Positions 35,301-47,600 of a DNA stretch of 64,000 nucleotides are shown here, piece by piece (position 1 is the first letter of the stretch; every line of letters starts with the position of its first letter). The notes under the pieces were generated by a model, which did no database searches, was not told where the DNA came from, and saw only the letters and a program-made list of their open reading frames with translations. The DNA comes from Streptomyces monomycini (GTDB lineage: Bacteria; Actinomycetota; Actinomycetes; Streptomycetales; Streptomycetaceae). A program made the translations under genes and the position numbers. Where the stretch lies: contig NZ_JAFIQY010000028.1 in assembly GCF_022271435.1 (NCBI RefSeq), positions 1 to 64,000 of the forward strand, read 5' to 3'.

Positions 35301-35620
35301 GCCCCGAAGTCACCCGCGTCGTGCAGGAAGCCACCGCCGGTGGCGTAGGTGGTGCCCTTGTGGTCCGGATCGGCGTGGTACAGGGCCTCCAGGTCCCAGC
35401 CCCGCTTGCCGGGGAAGGCGCTGATGGCGTCGGACTCCGACTCCAGCAGGCGCCAGAGCTCCTCCGGGGTGTCCACACCTCCCGGGAAACGGCAGCTCAT
35501 GCCGGTGATCGCGATCGGTTCGGAGGCCGCCTCCCGCGTCTCCCGCAGGCGTTCCCGGGTCTCCTGGAGGTCGGCCGTCACCCGTTTCAGATAGGCGAGC
35601 AGCTTCTCTTCGTTGGTCAT
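32348..35620 (-). CDS. Type I PKS, terminal module KS-AT(malonyl)-ACP
   Basis: A 1,090-residue single module. A coiled-coil docking helix (residues 1-30) precedes KS (33-455; Cys in DTACSSS, His in EAHGTGT and SNVGHTQ) and AT (about 575-860). The AT has GHSVG and the malonyl-type VSHAFH. The ACP is at about 1010-1080 with phosphopantetheine Ser in GFSSFTALDLRN, where Ser replaces the usual Asp before it. No reductive domains are present, so a beta-ketoacyl-ACP results, as tetronate formation requires. There is no thioesterase and no C-terminal docking segment (it ends ALGARNDQE), fitting the last module with off-loading by the tetronate cassette. The start has AAGGAG 9 nt upstream. Confidence 0.93.
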   Translation of the reverse strand: MTNEEKLLAYLKRVTADLQETRERLRETREAASEPIAITGMSCRFPGGVDTPEELWRLLESESDAISAFPGKRGWDLEALYHADPDHKGTTYATGGGFLHDAGDFGADFFGISPREATAMDPQQRLLLELAWESFEGAGIVPATLRGSRTAVFAGVVDQRYGPPPHEAPEESEGQLMTGTANSVASGRVSFTFGLEGPAVTVDTACSSSLVAIHLAAQALRNGECTMALAGGTTVMATPSTFIEFSRQRGLSPDGRCKAFSADADGTGLAEGAGLLLLERLSDARRNGRRILAVIRGSAVNQDGVSNGLTAPNGPSQERVIRQALANARLQPGDVDAVEAHGTGTTLGDPIEAQALLATYGHERPGDRPLHLGSLKSNVGHTQAAAGVAGVIKMVMAMRHGVLPKTLHVSEPTPHVDWDAGALSLLRAATPWPAEEDRPRRAAVSSFGISGTNAHLVLEQAPPADGTADGPPPQDVPLPWIVSGRSRTAVRAQARRLHRYLLDRPEASASDIGLSLAATRTHFPHRAAVIGRDRKELAGALEALARDRGSSSVVRGTAAGAGGTAFLFSGQGSQRPGMGAGLSEAFPVFAKALGEVCDHLDVHLDRPLRDLLFAAPDSPEAALLDRTRYTQPALFALETALYRLLTHWGVIPDRLIGHSVGELTAAHVAGVLDLPDAAALVAARARLMDTLPAGGAMIAVEAEEDEVRERLAGLAEPVDIAAVNGPRALVLSGEREATERVAGHFRELGRRIKPLRVSHAFHSPLMEPMLEEFRAVAGTLTYHPPSIPVVSNVTGRPAGAEELCSPDYWTRHIRAAVRFHDGLRRLSEDGVTTYLELGPDAVLTALAQLSLPAGQHVFAPVLLKDRPEAERLVDGVSRAWANGTEVDWDAVFPGARHIELPPHAFQRRHYWLPSAAARGTRRPDGAQAGFWDAVARQDLAGLAEFLGLEEERRSALSEVLPALSAWWLRTAPEPAAEQEELPGRTADAAKQRQLAESLAGSTVAEQELALLEIIRTHSAAVLGHAEPGAVAADARFMDLGFSSFTALDLRNRLCEDTGLLLRPVVVFDHPTPVSLARYLRTALGARNDQE

Positions 35621-35657
35621 CGTGGTGTTCTCCTTGCCGGCGTCGGCCGGGCCGGCG

Positions 35658-38600
35658 TCAGGGGGCCGAAGGGCCGTAGTCGTTGTCGATCAGGGCGAAG
35701 AGCTCGTCCGGCGTGGCCTCCGCGATCTCCTGGGCCGCCGAGCGCCGCGCGGGCTCCGGCGTACGGCCCCAGGTGGCGGCCAGCGTCTCCAGACGCTGGA
35801 CGACCTCCCGCCGTACGGCGTCGTCGACGGGCACTGCGCCCGCCAGCACCGCCTCGACACGGGACAGTTCGGCCAAGGCCGGGTCGGGCACCGACGGCTC
35901 CTCGGGCAGCAGCCGCGCCAGCAGATGGCGGGCCAGGTCCTCGGGAGTGGGGTGGTCGAAGACGACGGTCGTCGGCAGCCGCAGCCCGGTCGCCTCGGCG
36001 AGCCGGTTACGGAGTTCGACGGCGGTCAGCGAGTCGAAGCCGGCGTCCTTCAGCGGACGCTGGTCGTCCACCGTGCCCGGATCCGGATATCCGAGCACCG
36101 TGGCCACATGGGCCCGGACCAGGTCGAGGAGTGCGCGGTGCCGGTCCTCCGGCGGCAGGGCCGCCAGCTTGCGGTCCCAGCCGGCCGCCGGGGCCGCGCC
36201 GCCCGCTTGCGCCGCCCGGCGCACCGGGGCCCGGAAGAGGCGCGTCAGCAGCGCCGGCAAGGTGCCGGCCGCGGCGCGCTCGCGCAGGGTGGCGGTGTCC
36301 AGCAGGGCGGGTACCACCACCGGATCGGCGCCGGTCAGAGCCCGGTCGAACAACGCCAGACCGGTGTCGGCGGCGAGCGGGCGGACGCCGCCGCGCGCCA
36401 TCCGGCCGTGATCCGTGTCCGCCAGGTGCCCGGTCATCCCCGAGGCGTCCTCCCACAGGCCCCAGGCCATCGAGACGGCGGGCAGGCCTTCGCGGTGGCG
36501 CCGGTGCGCCAGGGCGTCCAGGAAGGCGTTGGCCGCCGCGTAGTTGGCCTGGCCCGGCGAACCGACGGTGGCGGCTGCCGAGGAGAACATCACGAACGCG
36601 TCCAGGTCCGCCGAGCGCGTCAGCTCGTCCAGCAGGAGAGCGGCGTCGGCCTTGGGGCGGAGGACGTGGTCGAGTTCTTCGGGGGTGAGGGTGTGGAGGG
36701 GGGTGTCGTGCAGGGCACCGGAGGCGTGGACGACGGTGGTGAGGGGGTGTTCGGAGGGGATGCCGGCCAGCAGGCCGGTGAGGGCGTCGCGGTCGGCGAC
36801 GTCGCAGGCGGCGATGGTGACCTGGGCACCGAGGGCGGTGAGTTCGGTGGACAGCTGCGCGGCGCCGTCGGCGTCGGGTCCGCGTCGGCCGGCGAGCAGG
36901 AGGTGCCGGACACCGTGCTGAGTGACCAGGTGCCGGGCCAGGAGTGCTCCGAGGGTGCCGGTGCCGCCGGTGATGAGGGTGGTGCCGTGGGGGTTGGGGG
37001 GTTGGGGGTGGGTGAGGGCGAGTTTGCCGGTGTGGCGGGCTTGTTGGAGGTGGCGGAAGGCTTGGGGGGCGTGGCGGATGTCGTAGGTGGTGGTGGGCAG
37101 GGGTGGGATGTGGTGGTGGGTGAGGTGGTGGTGGATTTGGGTGAGGAGGTGGTGGATGTGGTCGGGGGTGGTGTCGTTTTGGAGGTCGAAGGTGTGGTAG
37201 TGGATGTGGGGGTGTTGGGTGGCGATGGTGTGGGGGTCGCGGGGGTCGGTTTTGCCGATTTCGAGGAAGTGGCCGCCGGGGTGGAGGAGGCGGAGGGAGG
37301 CGTCGGTGTGTTCGCCGGCGAGGGTGTTGAGGATGGTGTCGAGGCCGTGGCCGTTGGTGGTGGTGCGGAAGTGGTGTTCGTAGTCGGTGGTGCGGGAGTT
37401 GGCGATGTGGTCGTTGTCGAGGCCGAGGTGGTGGAGGGTGGGCCATTTGGTGGGGTGGGCGGTGGCGAAGACTTCGGCGCCGGTGTGGTGGGCGAGGTGG
37501 ATGGCGGCCATGCCGACGCCGCCGGTGCCGGCGTGGATGAGGATTTTGTGGCCGGGTTGGAGGTGGGCTTGGTGGTGGAGGGCGTGGTAGGCGGTGAGGT
37601 AGGTGACGGGGAGGGTGGCGGCTTGGGTGTAGGTGAGGTGGTGGGGGATGTGGGTGGCGTGGCGGTGGTCGGTGGTGGCGTGGGTGGCGGTGGCGTGGGG
37701 GAAGAGGCCGAAGACGCGGTCGCCGGGGTGGAGGGTGGTGACGTCGGGGGCGGTTTCGGTGATGATGCCGGCGGCTTCGCCGCCGATGACGGCGTCGTCG
37801 CCGGGGTACATGTTCAGGGCGATGAGGACGTCGCGGAAGTTCAGGCCGCTGGCGTGGACGCGGATACGGATCTGGCCGGGCTCCAACGGCGGCATCTCAC
37901 ACGGCACCAACGCCAGGTTCTCCAGCGTTCCCTTGGCGGTGTTCTCCAGACGCCATGCTCCGGACGGCAGCTCCAGGCTCTCGGACACCGTCGCGCGTAC
38001 GAGCCGGGACGCCGACAACTCTCCGTACCGTACGGCGAGTTGCGGCTCGCCGGCGGCCACGGCGGCGCGGACCTTCCCGTACACCTCCCCCTTGCCGTCG
38101 AGGTCGATCACCACGATGCGCCCGGGATGCTCCGACTGGGCCGTGCGCAGCAGCCCCCACACCGCGGAGTGCGGCAGGTCGCCGATCCGGTCGCCCGGTG
38201 CCGCCGCCACCGCGTCGCGGGTCAGGAACACCAGCTTCGAGGAGGCGAACCGCTCGTCGGCGAGCCATTCCTGCATCAGGCCGAGGGCCCGGTGCGTCGC
38301 TTCGTGCGTGGCCGGGGTGAGGTCACCGTCGCCGTACGCGAGGCCCTCGACCACCACCACGTGGGGCACCGAGTCGGCGGCCTCCCGCAGGGTGGCGCAG
38401 GACTCGGCACCGAGGGCATCGGCCAGGGCCGGGGAGTCCACCACGGCCCAACGGCTGTCGTCCCCGGACAGCTCGGGGCTCCCGGACGGCTCGGACACCG
38501 CGGTCCACTCCACGCGGTACATCGCGTCGGACGTGTCCGGGCCACCGGCCAGCCGGCCGGGTTCGACGGTCCGCAGGACCAGCGACTCCACCGAGACGAC

Positions 38601-41600
38601 CGGCTGCCCGGCCGGATCACAGACGGTCAGCGCCACCGCGTCCGCACCGGCGGGCCGGAGCCGCACCCTGAGCGCCCGGGCGCCCCGGGCGTACAGGCGG
38701 GCACCGTGCCAGGCGAACGGCAGCCGTACGCCGTCCTGCGCCTCCGCAGCGTCCAGGCCGAGGGCGTGCAGGGCCGCGTCCAGCAGGGCCGGGTGCAGCC
38801 CGGAGGTGTCCGCCTCCGCCAGTTCCTCGGCCGGCGCGACCTCGGCGTACAGGTCCTCGCCCGCACGCCATGCCGCCGAGAGTCCCTGGAAGGCCGGTCC
38901 GTACTCGTATCCCAGTGACGCCAGGGTGGCGTAGTGCCCGTCGAGCGCCACCGGGACACCGCCCGGCGGCGGCCACTCCGTCAGCGCCTGCTCCGTCCGC
39001 TCTGAAATGGCGCGGTCCGCCGTGCCCAGGGTGCCGGTGGCATGCCGGGTCCAGGGCTGGTCGGCGTCGGCCTTTCCGGGACGCGAGTGAATCTGGAAGG
39101 GCCGCAGCCCGTCCTCGTCCGGGGCGCCGACGGTCAGCTGGACGTCGGCGGTCTCGTCGGACAGCGTCAGCGGGGCGAGCACGGTCAGTTCCTCGACGCC
39201 CGGGCAGCCCGCCTCCTCGGCGGCGTGCAGGGCCAGCTCCAGGAACGCGGTCCCCGGCAGCAGCGTGGTACCGGCCACCTGGTGGTCGGCCAGCCAGGGC
39301 AGCGTGGTGCGCGACAGGCTGCCGGTGAGAACCAGGCCGGCACCGTCCGCCAGCGGCAGGGCCGCGCCGAGCAGCGGGTGGCCCGCCGTCCGGAGTCCCA
39401 GCTGTGCGGGTTCCGTCCGGTGCGCGGCCGGCCGCACCCAGTGGCGGCTCCGCTGGAAGGGGTACGTCGGCAGGTCGCAGGCGCTGCGCGGGCCCCTCGG
39501 CCACACCGCGGTCCAGTTCACCGGCAGGCCCCGGACATGGGCCTCCGCCAGCGAGGACAGCAGCCGGGCCGGGCCCCCTTCGTCGCGGCGCAGCGTACTC
39601 AGTACGGTGGCGCCGCCGCGGATGTCGAGCTCCTCCACCGTCTCCCGCAGGCTCGTCGTCAGCACCGGATGCGGGCTGATCTCGATGAAGGTGTGGTGGC
39701 CGTCGGCCACCAGCGCGCGGACGGTCTCCTCGAACCGCACGGTCCCGCGCAGGTTGCGGAACCAGTAGTCGGAGTCCAGTCCGGTGGTGTCGGTCCCGCC
39801 CGCGGTGACCGTCGAGTAGAACGGGATGTCCGCGGGCCGCGCGGAGACGGAGGCCAGCACCTCGGCCAGGCGTTCGCGGACGTCCTCCACCTGGGCGCAG
39901 TGCGAGGCGTAGTCGACGGGGATCACCTTGCTGCGTACGTCCCGCTCGGTGCAGCGCTGATGCAGCTCGTGCAGGGCGTCGGTGTCGCCGGAGACCACCG
40001 TCGACCGCGGGCCGTTGACCGCCGCGACGGACAGCCGGCCGTCCCAGTGCTGGAGGAGTTCCGCCACCTCCGCCTGCGGCAGGGGTACGGACAGCATGCC
40101 CCCGCGTCCCCGCAGGGCGTCCAGAACCTGGCTGCGCAGGGCGACCACGCAGGCCGCGTCCTCCAGGGTGAGGGCCCCCGCGACGCAGGCCGCGGCGATC
40201 TCCCCCTGGGAGTGGCCGATGACGGCGGCCGGCTCGACACCGTACGCACGCCAGACGGCGGCCAGCGACACCATCACCGCGAACAGGGCGGGCTGCACGG
40301 TGTCGGCGGTGTCCATCGTCGCGCCGTCCTTGCCGTGCAGCAGGTCGAACACGTCCCAGCCGGTGTACGGGGCCAGCGCCTCCGCGCACTCCCGCATCCG
40401 CTCGCGGAAGACCGCGGAGCTCTCCAGCAACTCCAGGGCCATGCCCGCCCACTGCGACCCCTGCCCGGGGAAGACGAAGACCGGCTGATGGCCGGATGCG
40501 GCGAGGCCCTGCGTCAGCATGGGCGCCGGCCCGTCCGCCGCCAGCGCGGCGAGCCCGGCGCACGCCTGCTGCCGGTCCGCCGCCACCACGACCGCACGGT
40601 GCTCGAAGACCGCGCGGGTCGTCGCCAGGGCGTGGGCGACATCCCCGTCCGGGGCATCGGGGACCGCTTCGAGGTGGGTGAGCAGCTGCCTGGCCTGCGC
40701 CCGCAGCGCTTCGGCGGAGCGGCCGCTCAGCAGCCAGGGCACCACCCCGGGAGCCGGTGCCGCCGTGCCGTCCACGGCCGGGGCCTCAAGTGCCGGTACT
40801 TCCGGTACTTCCGGTGCTTCCGGTGCCTGTTCGACGATGAGGTGGGCGTTGGTGCCGCTCATGCCGAAGGAGGAGATGCCTGCTCGCCGGGGACGTCCGG
40901 TCTCCGGCCAGGGCGTGGTCTCGGCCACCGGACGCGCCGCTCCCGAGCTCCAGTCCACGTGCGGGGTGAGTTCGGTGATGTGGAGCGTTTTGGGGAGGGT
41001 GGCGTGGCGCATGGCCATGACCATCTTGATGACGCCGGCGACGCCTGCGGCGGCCTGGGTGTGGCCGATGTTGGATTTGAGGGAGCCGAGGTGGAGGGGC
41101 TGGTCCTCGGGCCGTTCCTGTCCGTACGTGGCGAGGAGGGCCTGGGCTTCGATGGGGTCGCCGAGTGTGGTGCCCGTGCCGTGTGCTTCGACCGCGTCCA
41201 CGTCGCCGGGCTGGAGGCGTGCGTTGGCGAGTGCCTGGCGGATGACGCGTTCCTGGGACGGCCCGTTGGGCGCGGTGAGTCCGTTGCTGGCGCCGTCCTG
41301 GTTGACGGCGCTGCCGCGGATGGTTGCCAGCACGGGGTGTCCGTTGCGCTGGGCGTCGGAGAGGCGTTCGAGGACGAGCATGCCGACGCCTTCGCCCCAG
41401 GCGGTGCCGTCGGCGTCGGCGGAGAACGCCTTGCAGCGGCCGTCGGCGGCGAGCCCCCGCTGCCGGCTGAATTCCACGAACAGCGTCGGCGTGGCCAGTA
41501 CGGACGCTCCACCCGCCAGGGCGAGCGAGCACTCGCCGTTGCGCAGTGCCTGGGCCGCCAGGTGAATGGCCACCAGGGACGAGGAGCACGCCGTGTCGAC

Positions 41601-44600
41601 GCTGACCGCCGGACCCTCCAGCCCGAAGGTGTAGGCGACCCGGCCGGAAATGATGCTGGCCGAGCTGCCGGTCAGCCGGTAGCCGCCGGATTCCTCCGGA
41701 GCGGCGTCCAGCAGCGCCGTGTAGTCCTGGGAGCTGGTCCCGGCGAAGACACCGGTGTCGCTGCCGCGCAGGGTCGCCGGGTCGATGCCGGCCCGCTCGA
41801 ACGCCTCCCAGGAGGTCTCCAGCAGCAGCCGCTGCTGAGGGTCGGCAGCGGTCGCCTCACGCGGGCTCATACCGAAGAACTCGGCGTCGAACAGCGGCGC
41901 GTCGTAGAGGAAGCCGCCGTGCCGGGTGTACGTCCGGCCGGGCGTACCGGGCTCCGGGTCGTAGAGGCCGGACGTGTCCCAGCCACGGTCGGCCGGGAAC
42001 TCCGCGATGGCATCGACCCCGTCGGCCAGCAGCTGCCACAGCTCCTCGGGCGAGGCGACGCCGCCCGGATAACGGCAGCTCATCGCCACCACCGCGATTG
42101 CCTCGTCACCCGCGTCGGCCGTGTCCCCAGTAGTGCCCGCGGCCTTCCGCACAGCTGCGGGAGCCGCCGGCTCCGGCCGGTCGTCGAGCAGGTCGAACAG
42201 GTGCCGGGCGAGCGCGGCCGGGGTGGGGTGGTCGAAGATCAGGGTCGCCGACAGCCGCAGGCCCGTCGCCGCGCCCAGCCGGTTACGGAGTTCCACCGCG
42301 GTCAGGGAGTCGAAGCCGATCTCGTTGAACGGGCGCTCGGCCTCGACCGATTCGGGCTCGGCGTGGGCGAGCACCTTCGCGACATGGGTCCGTACCAGGT
42401 CCAGCAGCGCCCGCTTCCGCTCGGGAGCCGGCAGCCCCGCCAGTGCGGCGAGCGGTGCGTCGCCGGAGGGGGCGCCCGTGGTGCCCGCGGCGCCGGCCGC
42501 GACCTGCGGCAGCCGAGCCCGGACCAGGCCGCTGAGCAGGACCGGCAAGGACCCGGCGTCGGCCTGGCGGCGCAGCGCGGACAGGTTCAGCGGAGCCGGT
42601 ACGGCCACCGGCCGTCCGGTGGCCAGGGCGGCGTCCAGCAGTTCCAGCCCCTGCTCCGGCGTCATGGGGACGACCCCGGTACGGCTGATCCTGGACAGGG
42701 CGGCCTGGTCCAGGTGGCCGGTCATCCCGCTTTCCTCGCCCCACAGGCCCCACGCGAGGGACGTACCGGGCAGGGCCTCGACGCGCCGGTGCTGGGAGAG
42801 GGCGTCCAGGAAGGCGTTGGCCGCGGCGTAGTTGGCCTGGCCCGCGTTGCCGAGGGTGCCGGCGACCGAGGAGAACAGGACGAAGTGGCTCAGGTCCAGG
42901 TCGCGGGTCAGCTCGTGCAGGTGCCAGGCGGCGTCGACCTTGGGCCGCAGTACCCGGTGCAGTTGTTCGGGGGTGAGGGTGTGCAGGGGGGCGTCGTGGA
43001 GGGCGCCGGGGGTGTGGACGACGGTGGTGAGGGGGTGTTCGGAGGGGATGTCGGCCAGGAGGCGGGCGAGGGCGTCGCGGTCGGTGACGTCACAGGCGAC
43101 GACGGTGGCGTGGGCGCCGAGTGCGGCGAGTTCTTCGACGAGCTGCGCGGTGCCTTCGGCGTCGGGTCCGCGTCGGCTGACGAGCAGGAGGTGTCCGGCG
43201 CCGTGGTGGGTGGCGAGATGGCGGGCGGTGTGGGTGGCGAGGGTGCCGGTGCCGCCGGTGATGAGGGTGGTGCCGTGGGGGTTGGGGGGTTGGGGGTGGG
43301 TGAGGGCGAGTTTGCCGGTGTGGCGGGCTTGTTGGAGGTGGCGGAAGGCTTGGGGGGCGTGGCGGATGTCGTAGGTGGTGGTGGGCAGGGGTGGGATGTG
43401 GTGGTGGGTGAGGTGGTGGTGGATTTGGGTGAGGAGGTGGTGGATGTGGTCGGGGGTGGTGTCGTTTTGGAGGTCGAAGGTGTGGTAGTGGATGTGGGGG
43501 TGTTGGGTGGCGATGGTGTGGGGGTCGCGGGGGTCGGTTTTGCCGATTTCGAGGAAGTGGCCGCCGGGGTGGAGGAGGCGGAGGGAGGCGTCGGTGTGTT
43601 CGCCGGCGAGGGTGTTGAGGATGGTGTCGAGGCCGTGGCCGTTGGTGGTGGTGCGGAAGTGGTGTTCGTAGTCGGTGGTGCGGGAGTTGGCGATGTGGTC
43701 GTTGTCGAGGCCGAGGTGGTGGAGGGTGGGCCATTTGGTGGGGTGGGCGGTGGCGAAGACTTCGGCGCCGGTGTGGTGGGCGAGGTGGATGGCGGCCATG
43801 CCGACGCCGCCGGTGCCGGCGTGGATGAGGATTTTGTGGCCGGGTTGGAGGTGGGCTTGGTGGTGGAGGGCGTGGTAGGCGGTGAGGTAGGTGACGGGGA
43901 GGGTGGCGGCTTGGGTGTAGGTGAGGTGGTGGGGGATGTGGGTGGCGTGGCGGTGGTCGGTGGTGGCGTGGGTGGCGGTGGCGTGGGGGAAGAGGCCGAA
44001 GACGCGGTCGCCGGGGTGGAGGGTGGTGACGTCGGGGGCGGTTTCGGTGATGATGCCGGCGGCTTCGCCGCCGATGACGGCGTCGTCGCCGGGGTACATG
44101 TTCAGGGCGATGAGGACGTCGCGGAAGTTCAGGCCGCTGGCGTGGACGCGGATGCGGATCTGGCCGGGCTCCAACGGCGGCATCTCACACGGCACCAACG
44201 CCAGGTTCTCCAGCGTTCCCTTGGCGGTGACGTCGAGCCGCCAGTTCTCGGCGCCGGAAGGCGGCACCAACTGGTCCCGGCCGCTGCCCAGCCTGACCAG
44301 TCTAGGTACGTACAACTGCCCTCGCCGTAGAGCGAGTTGCGGCTCACCGCGGGTCAGAGCGGTCGCCAGCACCGCACGGGACTCCGCGCTGCCGTCGATG
44401 TCGACGATCTGCAAGCGCCCCGGGTACTCGGTCTGCGCCGAACGCACCAGACCCCACAGGGACGCGGCCGCCGGGTCCCGCACCCGGTCGCCCTCACCGG
44501 CCTCCACGGCACCGGACGTCACGACGACCAGCCGGGCGGCATCGGACCGCTCCCCGGCCAGCCACTCCTGGACGGTCGTCAGCGCCTCGGCGGTCATCCG

Positions 44601-47600
44601 GTGCACCGCCGCGGGAACCTCCTCGCCGCGCTCCGTGGCGTACGACACCAGGACCGCCGGGACACCGTCGGGCACGGCGGACAACTCCGCGTAGCGCGCG
44701 CCCGTTCCGGCCAGTTCCCAGGGATCGTTACCCACGGCCGCAGGCGCTTCCGCGGACGTCGCGGCAGGGGCCGGCAGAGGCGTCCAATCGACTCCGTGCA
44801 GGCCGTCGGGCCAGGTCGGTGCGGCCGTGAGTGCCTCGGCCGAGAAGGGACGCACCGCCAGGGCCCCGACGGTCAGTACGGGGTTCCCGGCCTCGTCGGA
44901 GACGGTCAGCGCCACCGTGTCGGGCGCGGTCCACGCCAGGTGCACCCGCAGCCCGGTCGCACCCGCGGCGAACAGCCGGACGTCGCTCCACGCGAACGGC
45001 AACCGGAACACGGCCGGTTCGCCCGCCTCGGGCAGGGACTCCAGTGCCAGTACGTGCAGCGCGGCGTCCAGCAGCGCCGGATGCACCGTGAACAGGCCCT
45101 CGTCGTCCGACGCGACGGTACCCGCCGCCTCCCCGGGCAGCCGTACCTCGGCGTACAGCTCGTCCCCCTGCCGCCAGGCACGCCGCAGACACTGGAACGC
45201 CGGACCGTAGGTGTAGCCGTGCTCGGCCAGCCGCTCGTAGAGATCGTCGGTCCGGATCGCGTCCGCCCCGGCGGGAGGCCAGGCGGCACCGGTCCGGCCG
45301 GAGTCGATCACGGTGTCCTGCGGTACGGGCGCGAGCGTGCCGGTGGCGTGCCGGACCCACTCGGCGCCCTCGGCCTTGCGGGAGTACAGCCGCACGGGCC
45401 GCCGCCCGGAATCCTCCTGCGGACCGACGGCGAGCTGTACGTCCACCTCGACGCCGTCCAGCCGTAGCGGGGCCTCCAGCGTCAGATCCTCCACCACCGG
45501 CGTCCCCAGCCGGACACCCGCCAGCAGCGCCAGCTCGACCATCGCCGTACCGGGCAGCAGCACCGACCCCTGCACGGCGTGGTCGGCGAGCCAGGGGTAG
45601 GCCGCCAGCGACAACCGCCCCGTGAACATCTGACCCTGCCCGTCGGCGAATTCCACCGCCGCGCCGAGGAGGGGGTGTTCGGCGTCGGTGAGTCCGGCTG
45701 CGGTGAGGTTGCCGGGGGTGGCGGGGGCGGCGAGCCAGTGGTGTTGGCGTTGGAAGGGGTAGGTGGGGAGGTCGAAATGGGGGGTGGTGTTGTACAGCTG
45801 GTGCCAGTCAGGAGTGGTAGTGGCAGTGGTGTGGAGGTGAGCGAGGGCGGTGGTGAGGGCATGGGGTTCGGGCTGGTTCTTGCGCAGCGAGGGTGCGCTC
45901 GGAGCGTCGGGGTGGGTGTGCTGGGCGTGGGTGGTGAGGCTGGTGTCGGGGCCTATTTCGAGGTAGGCGGTGGTGCTGTGTTCGTGGAGGGTGGTGAGGG
46001 CGTGGTGGAAGCGGACGGTGTTGCGGGCGTGGTCGGTCCAGTAGTCGGGGTGGGCGAGGTCGTGGTGGGTGGCGGTCTGTCCCGTCAGGGTGGAGATGAG
46101 CGGAAGGGTTGCGGGGTGGAAGTCCAGGCTCTGGGTGACGGCGCGCAGGTCGTCGAGCATGGGTTGCATGTGGGGGGAGTGGAAGGCGTGGCTGACGGTG
46201 AGGGGCCGGGTGCGGATGCCGCGCTCTTCGAACTCGCTCTGGAGCGCTGTCAGGGTGTCTTCGTCACCGGAGAGAACCACGGAGTGTGAGCTGTTGACGG
46301 CGGCGAGCGCGACGACTCCCTCGGCGGCTTCCAGCAGCGGCTGGACGGTTTCCTGGTCGGCTTGTACGGCGAGCATTCCGCCGCCGTTGGGCAGCTGCTG
46401 CATCAGTCGTCCGCGCTGGACGGCCAGGCGCGCAGCGTGCGACAGGCTGAGGATGCCGGCGGCGTGGGCTGCGGCGATTTCTCCGATGGAGTGCCCGGCG
46501 ACATAGGCGGGCCGTACGCCCAGGTGTTCCCAGAGCCGGAACAGCGCGGTCTGCAACGCGAAGAGGGCAGGCTGTGCATACTCCGTACGCTTCAGCGCCT
46601 CCGCGTCACCCAGCACCTCATGCAGCGAGCAGCCCAGCCCCTCCGCCCGCAAGGCCGCATCAACCTCATCGAACGCGTCGGCATACGCCGGGTACGCGGC
46701 GTAAAGCTGCGCCCCCATCCCCGCCCGCTGGCTCCCCTGCCCCGAGAACAGGAACGCCAGCTTCCCCGGTTCACCGGCCGCGCGCTCCACCGTGCCGTCG
46801 CCGGAAGCCAGTGCCGCCAGCTCGGTCATCAGCGTTTCGCGGTCGGCTCCCACCACGGCCGCGCGGTGCGGGAACTGCGTGCGTGTCCGCACCAGCGCAT
46901 GACCCACCTCGGCCGGCGTGGCCTCCGGCAGCTCCGTCAGCCGCTGGTGCAGCGTACGGGCCTGTTCCCGTACCGCCGCTTCGCTGCGTCCCGAGACGAT
47001 CCACGGCAGGGGCACATCTCGCACCCCCTGCGCGGGCTTCTCATCCACCGCTTCTTCAGCGGGTGCTGCCTCTTCGAGGATGAGGTGGGCGTTGGTGCCG
47101 CTGATGCCGAACGAGGAGACGGCGGCGCGGCGGGGCCGGTCCTCCGCCACGGGCCACGGGGTGTTGTCCGTCAGCAGGGAGACTGCTCCCGTGCTCCAGT
47201 CCACGTGCGGGCTGGGCTCGCCGGCGTGCAGGGTCTTGGGCAGCACGCCGTGACGCATGGCCATGACCATCTTGATGACGCCGGCGACGCCCGCCGCGGC
47301 CTGGGTGTGGCCGATGTTGGACTTCAACGAGCCCAGCCGGAGCGGCTGCTCCTCGGACCGCTCCTGACCGTACGTGGCCAGGATCGCCTGGGCCTCGATC
47401 GGGTCGCCGAGCGTGGTGCCCGTACCGTGCGCCTCGACCGCGTCCACATCACCCGGCTGGAGACGGGCGCTGGCCAGGGCCTGGCGGATGACGCGCTGCT
47501 GCGCGGGGCCGTTGGGCGCCGTCAGCTGACTGCTGGCGCCGTCCTGGTTGACGGCGCTGCCACGGATGACGGCGAGAACGGGGCGGCCGTTGCGCCGTGC

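Noticed and set aside
32348..35620. Thioesterase at the end of the PKS
   Set aside because: The protein ends directly after the ACP. Release is expected through the tetronate cassette, and the hydrolase at 48516-49610 belongs to that cassette by gene order.
39042..44330. Very long plus-strand open frame (about 1,760 codons) opposite the bimodular PKS
   Set aside because: It is a mirror of the GC-rich minus-strand PKS gene: the product is Gly/Val/Glu-rich with no domain, no ribosome site, and its repeats just reflect the duplicated ER DNA.
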